DNA of 64,000 nucleotides from Planctomyces sp. SH-PL14. Lineage in GTDB: Bacteria; Planctomycetota; Planctomycetia; Planctomycetales; Planctomycetaceae. The notes beneath the pieces were generated by a model. That model was not told where the DNA came from. It saw only the letters and a list, made by a program, of their open reading frames with translations, and did no database searches. This document shows, one piece after another, positions 46,043 to 56,196 of this stretch. The position numbers and the translations under genes were made by a program. Positions within the stretch are counted from its first letter, which is position 1. Every line of letters begins with the position of its first letter. The stretch is from assembly GCF_001610835.1 (NCBI RefSeq), contig NZ_CP011270.1, positions 6,404,001 through 6,468,000 of the forward strand. Reading direction: 5' to 3'.

Positions 46043-47358
46043 GAGGCGGTCAGGAGGCTCCCCTGCGGCGGTGGCGGCGACGCGGCTTCGGACGGGCCGG
46101 TTCCGGCGAGGCGGTGGACCGCCGCGGCCGCCGCCATCCCGCTGGCGACGCCGTCTTCGTGGAAGCCGTTCCCCCAGTACGCCCCGCAGTACGAGGTCCG
46201 GTTCCGGCCGAGAAGTTCCGCGTGCCGCGTCTGGAGGGCGCGGCGACGGACCGAGAAGATCGGATGTTCGTAGACGAACCGGCCGAGGACGCGGGCGGGA
46301 TCGATCGCCTCTTCGCAGTTCAGCGTGACGCAGAAGACATCGTTCGAGGCGATGTGCTGCAGGATGTTCATGCAGTAGGTCAGGGTCGCGGGGGCCGAGG
46401 CGTCCTCGCTGCGGCACAGGTAGTTCCAGCTCGCCCAGGCCCTTCGGCGGCGGGGGAGGAAGCGGACGTCCGTATGCAGGACCGCGATGTTGCGGCTGTA
46501 CGGAAACCCCGAGAGCACCTCCCGCTCCGCGTCGCCCGGGTCCCGCAGGATCCGCAGGGCCTGATCGCTGTGGCAGGCGAAGATGACGTGGTCGAACGTT
46601 TCCCGCTCTCCTCCGGCCAGGTCCAGTTCGACCCCGTCCGGGCCGCGGCGGGCCCCTTCGACCGAGGTTCCGAGTCGCAGTCGGACGCCGCCGTTCCAGC
46701 GGCGGAGGAGGGCCTCGATGTAGGTTCGCGAACCGCCGCGGATGACCCGCCACTGCGGCCGGTCGCGGATGCTGAGGAGGCCGTGGTGGTGGTAGAACTC
46801 CGCGATGAACCGCATCGGGAACTGCTCGAAGGTCCCGGTCGGGCAGGACCAGATCGCGGCCCCCATCGGCAGGAGATACTGGTCGGCGAACGCGCGGGAG
46901 TAGCGGCCGTCCTCCAGGAAGCGGCGGACCGTGATTTCGTCACCCGGCGGATCGAGGGCGAGGGCGGTCCCTTCCCGGTTGAAGCGGAGGATGTCCCGGA
47001 TCAGGCGGTGGAACCTGGGCGAGAAGAGATTCCGCCGCTGCGCGAAGAGGCCGTTGAGGGTGGAGCCGTTGTATTCGAGGCGGGCCGCGTCGTCGCGGAC
47101 GCTGAAGCTCATATCCGTGGGGTCGGAGGCGACCCCCCATTCCTCGAGCCGGCGGCAGAAGCGGGGGTAGGTCCGGTCATTGAAGACGATGAACCCGGTG
47201 TCGATGGCGTAGCGGCGGCCGTGGAGCGTGACGTCGACCGTGTGGGTGTGGCCGCCGAGCGCCGGCCGGGCTTCCAGCAGCGTCACGTCGTGACGGTCTC
47301 GCAGGTCTTCGGCGGCGATCAATCCCGAGATTCCGCCGCCGACAATCGCGATCTTCAT
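46039..47358 (-). CDS. FAD-dependent amine oxidase-like oxidoreductase of the lipid operon
   Basis: 439 aa. N-terminal dinucleotide motif [17 protein letters not shown], then [15 protein letters not shown], and a flavin-binding oxidoreductase body with the conserved end [18 protein letters not shown]. First gene of the minus-strand set oxidoreductase/DUF1365/Cfa/Cfa-like/DUF1295. In several bacteria the same group belongs to the singlet-oxygen (ChrR) response and some members make furan fatty acids. No ECF sigma or ChrR gene is present here. The start was taken at ATG 47358, directly before the FAD motif. Confidence 0.92.
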   Translation of the reverse strand: MKIAIVGGGISGLIAAEDLRDRHDVTLLEARPALGGHTHTVDVTLHGRRYAIDTGFIVFNDRTYPRFCRRLEEWGVASDPTDMSFSVRDDAARLEYNGSTLNGLFAQRRNLFSPRFHRLIRDILRFNREGTALALDPPGDEITVRRFLEDGRYSRAFADQYLLPMGAAIWSCPTGTFEQFPMRFIAEFYHHHGLLSIRDRPQWRVIRGGSRTYIEALLRRWNGGVRLRLGTSVEGARRGPDGVELDLAGGERETFDHVIFACHSDQALRILRDPGDAEREVLSGFPYSRNIAVLHTDVRFLPRRRRAWASWNYLCRSEDASAPATLTYCMNILQHIASNDVFCVTLNCEEAIDPARVLGRFVYEHPIFSVRRRALQTRHAELLGRNRTSYCGAYWGNGFHEDGVASGMAAAAAVHRLAGTGPSEAASPPPPQGSLLTAS

Positions 47359-47528
47359 CCGGACGCTCGATCCTGTTCGGGCAGGGCCTACCGCGGTGGC
47401 GCGAACCGCGACATCGCCCCTGACCCGCACTGCGGAGGTCGATTTAACTGGTGGAAGAAACAATTTCCAGAGTTGCGGCGGCGCGTTCCTTGCGGTCGAC
47501 TCCACGACACCTTGCCGGAGCCCGTCCG

Positions 47529-47960
47529 ATGGCGATCAAGCTGTACCTGATTCTGCTGCCGATCTTCCTGGCGATCGACGCCGTATGGATCGGCGTGGTG
47601 ATGAAAGCGTTCTACAACGCGGAGCTGGGGGAGCTGGCGAAACGTGGAGCGGACGGGGGGCTCTCGCCCCGGTGGATTCCGGCCGTGCTGGTTTATGCTC
47701 TCATTCCGCTGGGGATTGTCGCGTTCGTCCGGCCGGCGATGGGCGCGGAGGCGACGGTGGGCCAGGCGGCGGGCTGGGGAGCGCTGTTCGGCCTGATTGT
47801 GTACGGGGTCTATGACCTGACGAATCGGGCCACCATCGAGAAGTTCTCGCTGAGGATGACGCTCGTCGATCTGGCGTGGGGGGCGACGGTCTGTGCCCTC
47901 TCGGCGGTCATTGTCCGCGTGGCGGAGCGCTGGATGACGACCCGCCTTCCGGTCGAGTAG
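47529..47960 (+). CDS. DUF2177 membrane protein
   Basis: 143 aa with four membrane helices; LPIFLAIDAVWIGVVMKAFY, GLIVYGVYDLTNRATIEKFS and TLVDLAWGA are DUF2177 signatures. It diverges from the lipid operon with 170 bp between, so shared regulation is likely. DUF2177 often co-occurs with these genes in other bacteria. Function unknown; no ChrR-type -35 element recognised in the shared region. Confidence 0.9.
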   Translation: MAIKLYLILLPIFLAIDAVWIGVVMKAFYNAELGELAKRGADGGLSPRWIPAVLVYALIPLGIVAFVRPAMGAEATVGQAAGWGALFGLIVYGVYDLTNRATIEKFSLRMTLVDLAWGATVCALSAVIVRVAERWMTTRLPVE

Positions 47961-48011
47961 TGCCGGCGTCTGTTTGCTGGATGGTGGCGGCGTGCCAGCG
48001 GACAAAGGAAA

Positions 48012-48346
48012 CCGGGGTCCAGGGGGTCACCCCTGGTGGGGGATGCAAGGGGGCAACGCCCTCTTGCCCGCCGGAGGCCGTCTCGTCGAACAAGATCGGA
48101 AGGGGGACGTGTCCAAGCGCGGACGACGTGTCGCATGCCCCCTCACCAACCCGCGGGGACTCCAAAGCACGCTGTGTGGTTTGAGGGAGTCCTCAACGCT
48201 GGTCCCACAAAGGGGACGTCCGTTGCTTACCACGGTTCCTCACAGGAGTGCCTCCGGCGGCAAGGGGGCGTGGCCCCCTTGACCCCAGGCTGCCGTCGCA
48301 CAATGGGTTTGAGCAAACAGAGCCGCGCCGGCAAGGACGGGATTCG
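48012..48346 (+). repeat. R1 interspersed hairpin repeat, copy 4 (+)
   Basis: Between the ends of the converging DUF2177 and GH32 genes. Both hairpins have short loops. Its first arm differs from others (a GGGGGCAACGCCCTCTTGCC version), and the core is more diverged just after the left arm. Confidence 0.85.
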
Positions 48347-48391
48347 AGATACCGGGCTCATCCTCGCCCTTCGCCCTCCCGATCGGCCGTC

Positions 48392-50710
48392 TTATGGAAT
48401 ACTGGTGGCCGGTTCCCACTTTCTGTCCGTTTGGGCCTCTCGAAATCCCTGGTTCGTCGGGTGGAGCTTCCAGACATCCACCGTCTTGAACGTCGTGGGG
48501 GCGCCGATGGTAAACGCCTCGACGTTCAGCTTGCCGGTGTGGTTCGGGTAGGAGCCGATGAGGGCCTGGCGGCCGTTGACGAAGACTTCCACGAGGTAGC
48601 GGTCGACAAAGATCCGCAGTTCGATGTCCTCGTTCTCCGGCAGGTCGGAGATCGCGAACGGGGCCTCAGACGTGCCGACCCGCAGCGCTCCGGTTTCCGG
48701 ACGGAAAATGATCGGAAGCCCACCCCCCTGGCCGTCGGCGAAGAGCGTGATTCCGAAGAGTTTTCGAAGGGCTTCCCGCCGCGGGATCGTGATCCGGAGC
48801 TCAGCCGCTTCGCCCGGTAGCTGGGCGATCGTCTTGCCCTTCGGAAGCTTGTCGGCGAGGAGGTCCCGGGCGATGTCGGTGAGGGCGATGTCGCTGGCGG
48901 TCACCGGATCGTGGCGGAGCGACTCAAGCTCGCGAAGCGGTTGGATCCGGAGGCTGCCGTCTTCCGCGAGGCTCAGCTCGCGGGGGAGAGACTGGATCGT
49001 CCGCAGGTCCATGTGGCCGTTGTTCCGGTCGAGCGTCGCCAGCCAGGACCACATGACGCGGCGGCCGTCGGGCGTTTTCACGCTCTCGGGAGCGAAGTAG
49101 TCGACCCGCCAGGAACTGCGGCCAAAGAGGCTCTGGCCGTCGCGCCGGAAATTCATCCGGCCGTGACGCTCAGGCACGAACTGCTCCGCCTTGGCGTCCC
49201 AGTCGCCGAGGTAGTAGCGGCAGCCGAGGTCGTGCGAGATGCACAGCAGCATCCACTTGTCGCCGATCGGGAAGAAGTTGGGGCACGAGATGTCCTCGCC
49301 GATCGCGACGTCGGGAAGGTCCCGCTGCAGGAACGGGCCGACGACGGTCCAGTTCTTGAGGTCCTGGGACTTGAAGAGCGGGGGATTCTCGCCGCCGGAG
49401 ATGGAGTAGTAGGTGTCGCCGATCAGGAAGCAGTCCGGGTCCCAGTGCTGGACTTTGGCTTCGGTGCCGTCCGGATTCTTCGGCTCGACGGGGTAGGGCT
49501 TCTCCCACGCGGAGAGCTGGTTGTCCTTGGCGATCGCGATCTGGTTCCGGCCCGAGGACTCGCCGTGATAGATCGCGGCGGGGCGGCCCTCCTTGGTCAG
49601 GAATCCGGTGCCGCTGAACATGCCGTGGCCGGTGAACGACGGCTGAAGCTGGGTCGGCTGCCACGTCCAGTGGAGCATGTCCGGGCTCGTCACGTGGACG
49701 AACGAAAAGGAGTGCTTCCCATTCCACGGATGCCCGAGGATGTAGTGCAGGTGGTAGACCCCGTCGAGGCAGAACGCGGCATTGGGGTCTCCCGGGACGC
49801 TGTCTCCCCCCGGATGCATGAGGTGGTAGTTGAGAACGTACTGCTCCGCGGGGACCGGGGCTCTGGCGGGCGTCTCCGTCTCCGGCGCGGATTTGGCGGC
49901 GGTCTCTTCGACGACGCCCGCCTCCACCGCGGCGAAGAGCGCCGCGCCTTGCCCATTCAGGATCAACCGACCTTCTTCCACTTTCGCTCCCCCTTGCAGT
50001 CGAACTTGCGGGAAGCGGCCGGTCCGCTCCCGGGCCGTCTTCTCATCGAAACTCCACCACGCCCACGGCGCGGGACCGCCGTTGGTGTCCGGCCGCAGGG
50101 CCGCGATCTCCTGCGCCGTCAGGGCGGCGTCGTAGATGCGGGCGTCCTCGATGGCGCCCGCGAAGAACTGCCGGTTCGCGATGTGCCGCGGACCGATCAT
50201 GACGACCGTTCCCGGGCCGAACGAGACGGGCGCGTCGGCGATCTCGTGCCGCGAATACTCCACGCCGTCGTGGTAGGTGGTGACCGTCCGGCCCCGGTAG
50301 GTGATGGCGATCTGGACGAGCTTGGCGGGCGTCGCCGTTTCGGCGGGCCAGTTCTCCTGGTTTTGCATCGTCCGCCGGTAAAACTCGCTCCCCGCCATCC
50401 ACCTGGCCGGGGTGAGTTCTCCGAAGACGATGCCGTCGAAGTGACCGCCGAGGTCGTCGAGCGTCAGGGCGCTGCCGCCGCGCTGCGTCAGGTTGGCCGG
50501 AGCGACCCAGGCGACGAGGGTCTTGTCCTGCAGCGGGCCGTCGGCCGCCATCGCTTTCGTTGCGGTCCCGACCGTGGCGAGCAGCCAGAACCCGGCGACC
50601 GCTCCGGCGGCGGCGAGGAGCCCCAGCGTCAGGGCGACGGCTTTGGAAACGGAGCCTCGGGCGTTGCGGGCGCCCGAAGGACGACGCGGGATGGAGTCCG
50701 GTGTGTGCAT
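48392..50710 (-). CDS. exported LamG-like + glycoside hydrolase family 32-like protein
   Basis: 772 aa. A single N-terminal membrane/signal helix (about 23-47) is followed by a LamG/concanavalin-like domain (about 55-215, with the ending GAIEDARIYDAALTAQEIAALR) and a GH32 five-blade propeller (about 290-600) plus beta-sandwich. The nucleophile position is GDPNAAF (D308), the second Asp HWDPDCF (D424). The usual acid/base motif E-C-P appears as S-C-P (S475) with the nearest Glu three residues earlier (E472), so activity on fructans is uncertain. GH32 enzymes split fructosyl bonds (levan, inulin, sucrose). The start was set at ATG 50710 so that the helix is N-terminal. Divergent from polX. Confidence 0.85.
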   Translation of the reverse strand: MHTPDSIPRRPSGARNARGSVSKAVALTLGLLAAAGAVAGFWLLATVGTATKAMAADGPLQDKTLVAWVAPANLTQRGGSALTLDDLGGHFDGIVFGELTPARWMAGSEFYRRTMQNQENWPAETATPAKLVQIAITYRGRTVTTYHDGVEYSRHEIADAPVSFGPGTVVMIGPRHIANRQFFAGAIEDARIYDAALTAQEIAALRPDTNGGPAPWAWWSFDEKTARERTGRFPQVRLQGGAKVEEGRLILNGQGAALFAAVEAGVVEETAAKSAPETETPARAPVPAEQYVLNYHLMHPGGDSVPGDPNAAFCLDGVYHLHYILGHPWNGKHSFSFVHVTSPDMLHWTWQPTQLQPSFTGHGMFSGTGFLTKEGRPAAIYHGESSGRNQIAIAKDNQLSAWEKPYPVEPKNPDGTEAKVQHWDPDCFLIGDTYYSISGGENPPLFKSQDLKNWTVVGPFLQRDLPDVAIGEDISCPNFFPIGDKWMLLCISHDLGCRYYLGDWDAKAEQFVPERHGRMNFRRDGQSLFGRSSWRVDYFAPESVKTPDGRRVMWSWLATLDRNNGHMDLRTIQSLPRELSLAEDGSLRIQPLRELESLRHDPVTASDIALTDIARDLLADKLPKGKTIAQLPGEAAELRITIPRREALRKLFGITLFADGQGGGLPIIFRPETGALRVGTSEAPFAISDLPENEDIELRIFVDRYLVEVFVNGRQALIGSYPNHTGKLNVEAFTIGAPTTFKTVDVWKLHPTNQGFREAQTDRKWEPATSIP

Positions 50711-50731
50711 GGCAGGAGCGCGGCGGTCAGG

Positions 50732-50760
50732 AGGGCGGCGAATGGCCCAATCAATATAAT
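50732..50760 (+). promoter_or_regulatory. candidate -10 region between GH32 and polX
   Basis: A perfect TATAAT (50755-50760) stands out in this GC-rich DNA, 63 bp before the polX start. No good -35 hexamer lies 16-18 bp upstream. The reverse strand reads CATTATATTG, so the same AT island might serve the divergent GH32-like gene. Confidence 0.35.
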
Positions 50761-50822
50761 GTGGTCGGCTGACGACCGGCGAGGTTTTCGTCCGGTCTCG
50801 AACGACGATTGGCCGAGAGACC

Positions 50823-52544
50823 ATGCAGAACCCTGAAATTGCCCGCCTGTTCGATGAGCTTGGCGACCTGCTGGAGATTCAGGGGGCGAATTCGTTTCGC
50901 GTGCGGGCGTACCGGAACGCCTCGCGGACGATCGAAAGCCTGAGCGAGTCGATCGAGACGCTGGCGGAGCAGGGGGTGGCGGCCCTGACCGAGCTGCCGG
51001 GGATCGGCGAGGACCTGGCGAAGAAGATCGTCGTCATCGTCGAGACCGGGGCGCTGCCGCAGCTGGAGGAGATTCGCAAGCAGGTGCCGCCGGTGGCGCT
51101 CAAGATCCTTCGGATTCCAGGGTTGGGGCCGAAGAAGGTCGCCACGCTTCTGACGGAGCTCAAGGTCAAGACGCTCGAGGCGCTGAAGGCGGCGGCCGAG
51201 GGGGGGCAGATCGCGGCCCTCAAAGGATTCGGGAAGAAGACGGCCCAGATGATCCTGGAAGGGCTGCCGATGGCCGAGCAGGCGGGGCAGCGGGTTTATC
51301 TGGCGGAGGCGAAGATCCTGGCCGATGCGATCGTGGCGGACCTCCGGACGCTGACGGCGGTGAAGCAGTGCGACGTGGCGGGGAGCTGTCGACGGCGGCG
51401 GGAGACGTGCGCGGACCTGGATGTGCTCGCGACGTCGACCGAGCCCGAGGCGGTGATGGACAAGCTGGCGGCGAACCCGCTGGTCGCCGCGGTGCTGCAG
51501 CGGGGGGAGACGAAGCAGCGGGTGCGGCTGACGGAGGGGCTGGAGCTGGACCTGCGGGTCGTTCCCGAGGAGTCCTATGGGGCGGCGATGCAGTACTTCA
51601 CGGGGTCGAAGGAGCACAACATCGTCATTCGCCGCCGGGCGCAGGAGCGGGGGCTGAAGCTGAACGAGTGGGGGCTGTTCCGCGATGACAAGCCGGTCGC
51701 GGGGCGGACCGAGGAAGAGATCTATCGGGCGGTCGACCTGGAGTGGATTCCGCCTGAGCTGCGGGAGAACCGCGGCGAGATTGAGCTGGCCGAGCAGGGG
51801 AAACTGCCGAAGCTGCTGGAGCTGGAGGACATCCAGGGGGACCTGCACATGCACACGACGGCGTCTGACGGGACGGCGTCGATTCTGGAGATGGCGGAAG
51901 CGGCGAAGGCCCGCGGTCTCAAGTACATCGCGATCACGGACCACTCGAAGCGGGTCGCGATGGCGAATGGGCTGGATGGGCCGCGGTGTCTGGAGCACTG
52001 GCGGGCGATTCAGTCGGTGCGGAAGTCGATCTCCGGGATTGAAGTACTGTGCGGCATCGAGTGCGACATCCTGGAAGATGCCACAATGGACCTGCCGGAC
52101 GAGATCCTGCAGGAGGCGGAGTGGGTGGTGGCGGTGTTGCACTATGGGCTGAAGCAGCCGCGCGATCAGATCCGGAAGCGGCTGGTGACAGCCATTCGCA
52201 ATCCGTATGTGTCGGTGATCGGGCATCCGACGGGGCGGATCATTGGACGGCGGGCGCCGGCGGATGTGGATTTTGAGGATGTGCTGAAGGCGGCGGCGGA
52301 CCATGGGGTGATGATGGAGATCAATGCCAATCCGGCGCGGCTGGATCTGGACGATATCCATGCGGCGGCGGCTCGGGATCTGGGGATTCCGATCGTCATC
52401 AACACCGATGCTCACAGTACGGCGGGGTTTGAGGCGATGGAGTATGGGGTGTATCAGGCTCGGCGGGCGGGGCTGACAAAGGGTGATGTGGCGAACACGA
52501 AGCCGTGGTCGGCGTTCAAGAAGCTGTTGAAGAAGACGATCTGA
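50823..52544 (+). CDS. polX: family X DNA polymerase / 3'-5' exonuclease PolX
   Basis: 573 aa, the usual bacterial size. Helix-hairpin-helix repeats at the N terminus ([36 protein letters not shown]), then the nucleotidyl transferase site [16 protein letters not shown], and a C-terminal PHP phosphoesterase ([31 protein letters not shown]) with intact metal ligands. It fills gaps in base-excision or end-joining repair and trims 3' ends. R1 copy 5 starts directly at the stop codon. Confidence 0.95.
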   Translation: MQNPEIARLFDELGDLLEIQGANSFRVRAYRNASRTIESLSESIETLAEQGVAALTELPGIGEDLAKKIVVIVETGALPQLEEIRKQVPPVALKILRIPGLGPKKVATLLTELKVKTLEALKAAAEGGQIAALKGFGKKTAQMILEGLPMAEQAGQRVYLAEAKILADAIVADLRTLTAVKQCDVAGSCRRRRETCADLDVLATSTEPEAVMDKLAANPLVAAVLQRGETKQRVRLTEGLELDLRVVPEESYGAAMQYFTGSKEHNIVIRRRAQERGLKLNEWGLFRDDKPVAGRTEEEIYRAVDLEWIPPELRENRGEIELAEQGKLPKLLELEDIQGDLHMHTTASDGTASILEMAEAAKARGLKYIAITDHSKRVAMANGLDGPRCLEHWRAIQSVRKSISGIEVLCGIECDILEDATMDLPDEILQEAEWVVAVLHYGLKQPRDQIRKRLVTAIRNPYVSVIGHPTGRIIGRRAPADVDFEDVLKAAADHGVMMEINANPARLDLDDIHAAAARDLGIPIVINTDAHSTAGFEAMEYGVYQARRAGLTKGDVANTKPWSAFKKLLKKTI

Positions 52545-52827
52545 ACCGCGTTGATGCCGGCGCAGCTCTGATTGCTCAAACCCAATGTGCCACGGCAGCC
52601 TGGGGTCAAGGGGGCCACGCCCCCTTGCCGCCGGAGGCACTTCCATGAGGAACCGTGGTCAACAACGGACGTCCCCTTCGGGGTACCCGCGTGTTGGTGA
52701 GGGGGCATACGGCACGTTGTTCGCGATTGGACACTTACTCCTTCAGATGTCTCTCGACGGTCAGGCCTCCGGCGGGCAAGGGGGATTCTCCCCCTTGCAT
52801 CCCCTGACCAGGGTGCCCCTGGACCGG
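52545..52827 (-). repeat. R1 interspersed hairpin repeat, copy 5 (-), internally deleted
   Basis: 283 bp, shortest copy. It lacks about 45 bp of the core (the stretch between the GACGTCCCC block and the TTGGTGAGG block), and its outer edge touches the polX stop codon. Left-arm hairpin reads GGGGGATTCTCCCCC and right-arm GGGGGCCACGCCCCC, both short-loop. Confidence 0.85.
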
Positions 52828-52926
52828 TCGGACATGCCCCGTGCTCGGGCATCGTTGTTCGCCGTTCTGCTTTTCTATAAACAACCCTGAATGGGTTCCG
52901 CGTTCCACTCGTTCAGGATGTGTCGC

Positions 52927-54150
52927 ATGCTTGGCGTCTCGCGCTCTCCGATTCGCTCTCTCCACTGGCTGTCGTCCCGGGCTGCTCTCGTGGCTGCCCT
53001 CTCGCTCTCTTCCCTGGCTCTCCCGTCCACCGGTTCCCGGCTGCTGGCACAGGAGGCCGCCAACGAAAAGACCCTCGCCGCGGCACTCGCTCCGTTCGTT
53101 GAGAAGCACACGCTGGCCGGAGCCGTCCTCGTCGTGTCCGACAAAAACAAGACACTGGCGACCGAGAGCGTCGGCTTCGCGGACATCGAACGCCAGAAGC
53201 CGATGGCGCCGGAAACCGTCTTCTGGATCGCTTCCATGTCGAAGCCGATCACCGCCGCGGCCGTGATGATCCTCGTTGACGAAGGAAAGGTGAAACTCGA
53301 CGACCCCGTCGAAAAATACCTGCCGGAGTTCAAGACCCTGTGGATGGAAGTGGAGAAGGACGGCAGCCACGTCCTCCTAAAGAAGCCCTCCCACCCGCCG
53401 ACCGTCCGCGAAGCTCTCTCGCACACGAGCGGCATGCCGTTCAAGTCCGAACTGGAGACGCCGACCCTCGACGGCCTGCCGCTCAAAGACGCCGTCCGCA
53501 GCTACGCCATCACGCCGCTGATCTACGATCCGGGGACGAAGTACCAGTACAGCAATGCCGGCATCAACAGCGCCGGGCGGATCATCGAAGTCGTCAGCGG
53601 CATGCCGTACGAACAGTTCCTCGAGGAACGCCTCCTGCGCCCGCTCGGAATGAAAGACACCAGCTTCTGGCCGACCGAGGAACAGGTTGCGCGGCTCGCC
53701 AAGTCCTACCGGCCCGACAAGGCCAAGACCAATCTCGAGGCGTTCCCGATCTCGCAGCTCCAGTACCCGCTGCAGAAGCACGAAGGACGGTACCCGATGC
53801 CCGGCGGCGGACTGTTCGGGACTGCCGAGGACATGGCCCGCTTCTGCCGCATGATCCTCAACGACGGAACGGTCGACGGGAAGCAGATCCTCTCACCGGA
53901 GGCGGTCCACGAACTGACGAAGCGGCAGACGCCGCAGTCGGTCAAGGAGAGCTACGGACTGGGGTTCTCGACCGACGGGAACTCGTTCGGTCACGGCGGG
54001 GCGCATGCCACGAACATGACCATCGACAAGAAGGCTGGGTTGATCTTCGTCTACATGGTCCAGCACGGCGGCTATGCCAACGATGACGGCGGAAAGATCC
54101 AGCCCGCCTTCCAGAAGGCGGCGCGGGAACGGTTCGCGACGGCCAAGTGA
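52927..54150 (+). CDS. exported serine hydrolase, beta-lactamase class C / PBP-like fold
   Basis: 407 aa from ATG 52927 (other in-frame ATGs at 52891 and 52918). Signal peptide to about 42. The Ser-x-x-Lys motif is SMSK (S103-K106), the Tyr motif YSN in KYQYSNAGIN and the third box GHGGAHAT, where His-Gly-Gly stands for the Lys-Thr-Gly of beta-lactamases. This pattern is usual for esterase/peptidase members of the family rather than true beta-lactamases. Substrate unknown. An amidohydrolase gene follows after 58 bp on the same strand, so an operon is likely. Confidence 0.9.
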   Translation: MLGVSRSPIRSLHWLSSRAALVAALSLSSLALPSTGSRLLAQEAANEKTLAAALAPFVEKHTLAGAVLVVSDKNKTLATESVGFADIERQKPMAPETVFWIASMSKPITAAAVMILVDEGKVKLDDPVEKYLPEFKTLWMEVEKDGSHVLLKKPSHPPTVREALSHTSGMPFKSELETPTLDGLPLKDAVRSYAITPLIYDPGTKYQYSNAGINSAGRIIEVVSGMPYEQFLEERLLRPLGMKDTSFWPTEEQVARLAKSYRPDKAKTNLEAFPISQLQYPLQKHEGRYPMPGGGLFGTAEDMARFCRMILNDGTVDGKQILSPEAVHELTKRQTPQSVKESYGLGFSTDGNSFGHGGAHATNMTIDKKAGLIFVYMVQHGGYANDDGGKIQPAFQKAARERFATAK

Positions 54151-54208
54151 ATCGGCCTTCGGGCACGCCGTGACGAAGTTTTCGAGTGGGAGCAGCGAGG
54201 TGACGGAG

Positions 54209-55975
54209 ATGAACCGCATGACCGGAATCGTGTCCGTCCCTCGCCTCTGTTCGGCGTACCTGTTCGCGGGCATGTTTCTGAGCTGGCTCAGTTCAGCGCG
54301 GGGAGCGGAGCCCGCGGACCTGATCGTCCATTCGGGCCGCGTGGTTACGGTCGATAAGGGGTTTTCGATCGCGTCCGCAATGGCGGTCTTGGGATCGAAG
54401 ATCGTTGCCGTCGGGACGACGGAGGAGATCCTCAAGCATCGCGGCGACAAGACGGAGGTGGTCGACCTCCAGGGGAAGATGGTTCTGCCGGGGCTGATCG
54501 ACTCGCACGTTCATCCCGGCGGGGCGAGCCTGCATGAGTTCGACCATCCGATCCCGGCGATGGAGTCGATCGCCGATGTGCTGGACTATGTCCGGGCACG
54601 AACGAAGGTCGTGCCGGAAGGGGATTGGATCACGCTGCGGCAGGTGTTCATCACCCGTCTGAAGGAGCAGCGGTATCCGAATCGGAAGGAACTCGACGAG
54701 GCAGCCCCGAAGCATCCCGTCATGTTCAGCACGGGGCCCGACGCCTCGGTCAACTCGCTGGCTCTCAAGCTGAACGGGATCGACAAGGAGTTCCGCGAAA
54801 CCGGAGCGGGGAAGATCGAGCGGGACGAGGCGGGCGAGCCGACCGGGATCATCCGGACGGCCGGGCGGTACATCAAGACGCAGGGCTCGTCCGGCCGGTC
54901 GCCGACCGCCGCCGAGTCCGACGCGAGGCTGAAGCTGCTCTTTGCAGACTACAACCGCTGGGGGATCACCGGCGTGATCGACCGGAACTGCAGCTCCGGG
55001 GGCCAGGAGCAGTACCTCCGGCTGCGCGAGGCAGGGGAACTGACGGTCCGGGTGCGGATGTCGCGGAGCCTGAAGGTCGACCAGCCGATCGAGAAGGTCG
55101 TCGCGGACCTCGATAAGCTCGCCGCCGATCCGGCGTTCACGACGGACGACGATCTGGTCCGGATCCTGGGAGTGAAAGTCTTCCTCGATGGCGGGATGCT
55201 GACCGGCAGCGCGTACATGCGCGAGCCGTGGGGCGTCAGCCAGATCTACGGGATCGACGACAACCAGTACCGCGGCCTGCTCTACATTCCGCCGGAGACT
55301 CTGACGCCGGCCGTGAGGGCCTGTGTCGAACGCGGGCTGGCGTTCACCGCCCACAGCGTCGGGGACGGCGCGGTCCATGCTCTCCTCGGGGCGTATGACG
55401 AGGTCAACAAGACGACCCCCGTCGGGCCGACGCGGTCGAGCCTGACGCACTCCAACTTCATGAGCCGTGAGGCGGTCGGGATGTGCGCCCGACTCCAGAT
55501 CCCGGTCGACATCCAGCCCGCGTGGCTCTATCTCGACACCCGCACTCTGGTCCGGCAGTTCGGCAATGAACGGCTGCGATACTTCCAGCCGCTGAAGAGT
55601 CTGTTCGAAGCAGGAGCGATCGCGGGAGGCGGGAGCGACCACATGCAGCGGATCGACGCCGAGACGTCCGTGAATCCGTACCACCCGTTCCTCGGGATGT
55701 GGGTCGCGCTGACGCGGCAGGCAAAGTGGTTCGAAGGGACGCTCCATCCGGAGGAGGCCCTCAGCCGCGAGCAGGTGATCCGCTTCTACACCTGGAACAA
55801 CGCCTACCTGATGAAGCTCGAAGAGAAGGTCGGCTCCCTCGAACCAGGCAAGCTCGCCGACTTCGTGATCGTCGACACCGACCTGCTGAGCTGTCCTGTC
55901 GAGGACGTGCGGAAGACGACTGTCCTCGCGACCTATCTGGCCGGGCAGAAGGTGTATGACGCAGGACGGAAGTGA
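54209..55975 (+). CDS. exported YtcJ-like amidohydrolase
   Basis: 588 aa. The signal peptide ends near SSARGAEP. Motifs include the metal HxH of PGLIDSHVHPGG, DGGMLTGSAYMREPWG, the FTAHSVGDGAVHALL His pair, GGGSDHMQ (Asp) and the closing GSLEPGKLADFVIVD. This is the YtcJ/amidohydrolase-3 type, whose members hydrolyse diverse amide or related bonds with one or two zinc ions. The substrate cannot be named. It follows the beta-lactamase-fold hydrolase gene. Confidence 0.9.
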   Translation: MNRMTGIVSVPRLCSAYLFAGMFLSWLSSARGAEPADLIVHSGRVVTVDKGFSIASAMAVLGSKIVAVGTTEEILKHRGDKTEVVDLQGKMVLPGLIDSHVHPGGASLHEFDHPIPAMESIADVLDYVRARTKVVPEGDWITLRQVFITRLKEQRYPNRKELDEAAPKHPVMFSTGPDASVNSLALKLNGIDKEFRETGAGKIERDEAGEPTGIIRTAGRYIKTQGSSGRSPTAAESDARLKLLFADYNRWGITGVIDRNCSSGGQEQYLRLREAGELTVRVRMSRSLKVDQPIEKVVADLDKLAADPAFTTDDDLVRILGVKVFLDGGMLTGSAYMREPWGVSQIYGIDDNQYRGLLYIPPETLTPAVRACVERGLAFTAHSVGDGAVHALLGAYDEVNKTTPVGPTRSSLTHSNFMSREAVGMCARLQIPVDIQPAWLYLDTRTLVRQFGNERLRYFQPLKSLFEAGAIAGGGSDHMQRIDAETSVNPYHPFLGMWVALTRQAKWFEGTLHPEEALSREQVIRFYTWNNAYLMKLEEKVGSLEPGKLADFVIVDTDLLSCPVEDVRKTTVLATYLAGQKVYDAGRK

Positions 55976-55984
55976 GCCGGTCGG

Positions 55985-56075
55985 TTAAACACGAAGGCAC
56001 CAAGAGCACGAAGGTGAGATGCTCAAAGGGGAGCGCCTTGGTGACCTTTGTGAGATCTTTGTGTCTTGGTGTTTC
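55985..56075. repeat. R3 inverted repeat (TTAAACACCAAG family)
   Basis: TTAAACACGAAGGCACCAAG at the left and TTTGTGTCTTGGTGTTT at the right, forming a stem-loop after the amidohydrolase gene. More diverged than the copy at 24257-24354. Confidence 0.65.
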
Positions 56076-56196
56076 ACTTCTGCGGACGAAACAGCCGTGC
56101 GGCTGTTCGGCGCGTCGTGGCTGGCCCGGAGCGGGAGCCCGGCAGCGAGGGCTGCCGGGATGTGAAGCCGACTTCAAGAGAGAGACCGCGGCCCGA

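Noticed and set aside
52891-54150. Calling the SMSK protein a beta-lactamase
   Set aside because: The third motif is HGG and context gives no resistance link; only the fold family is supported.
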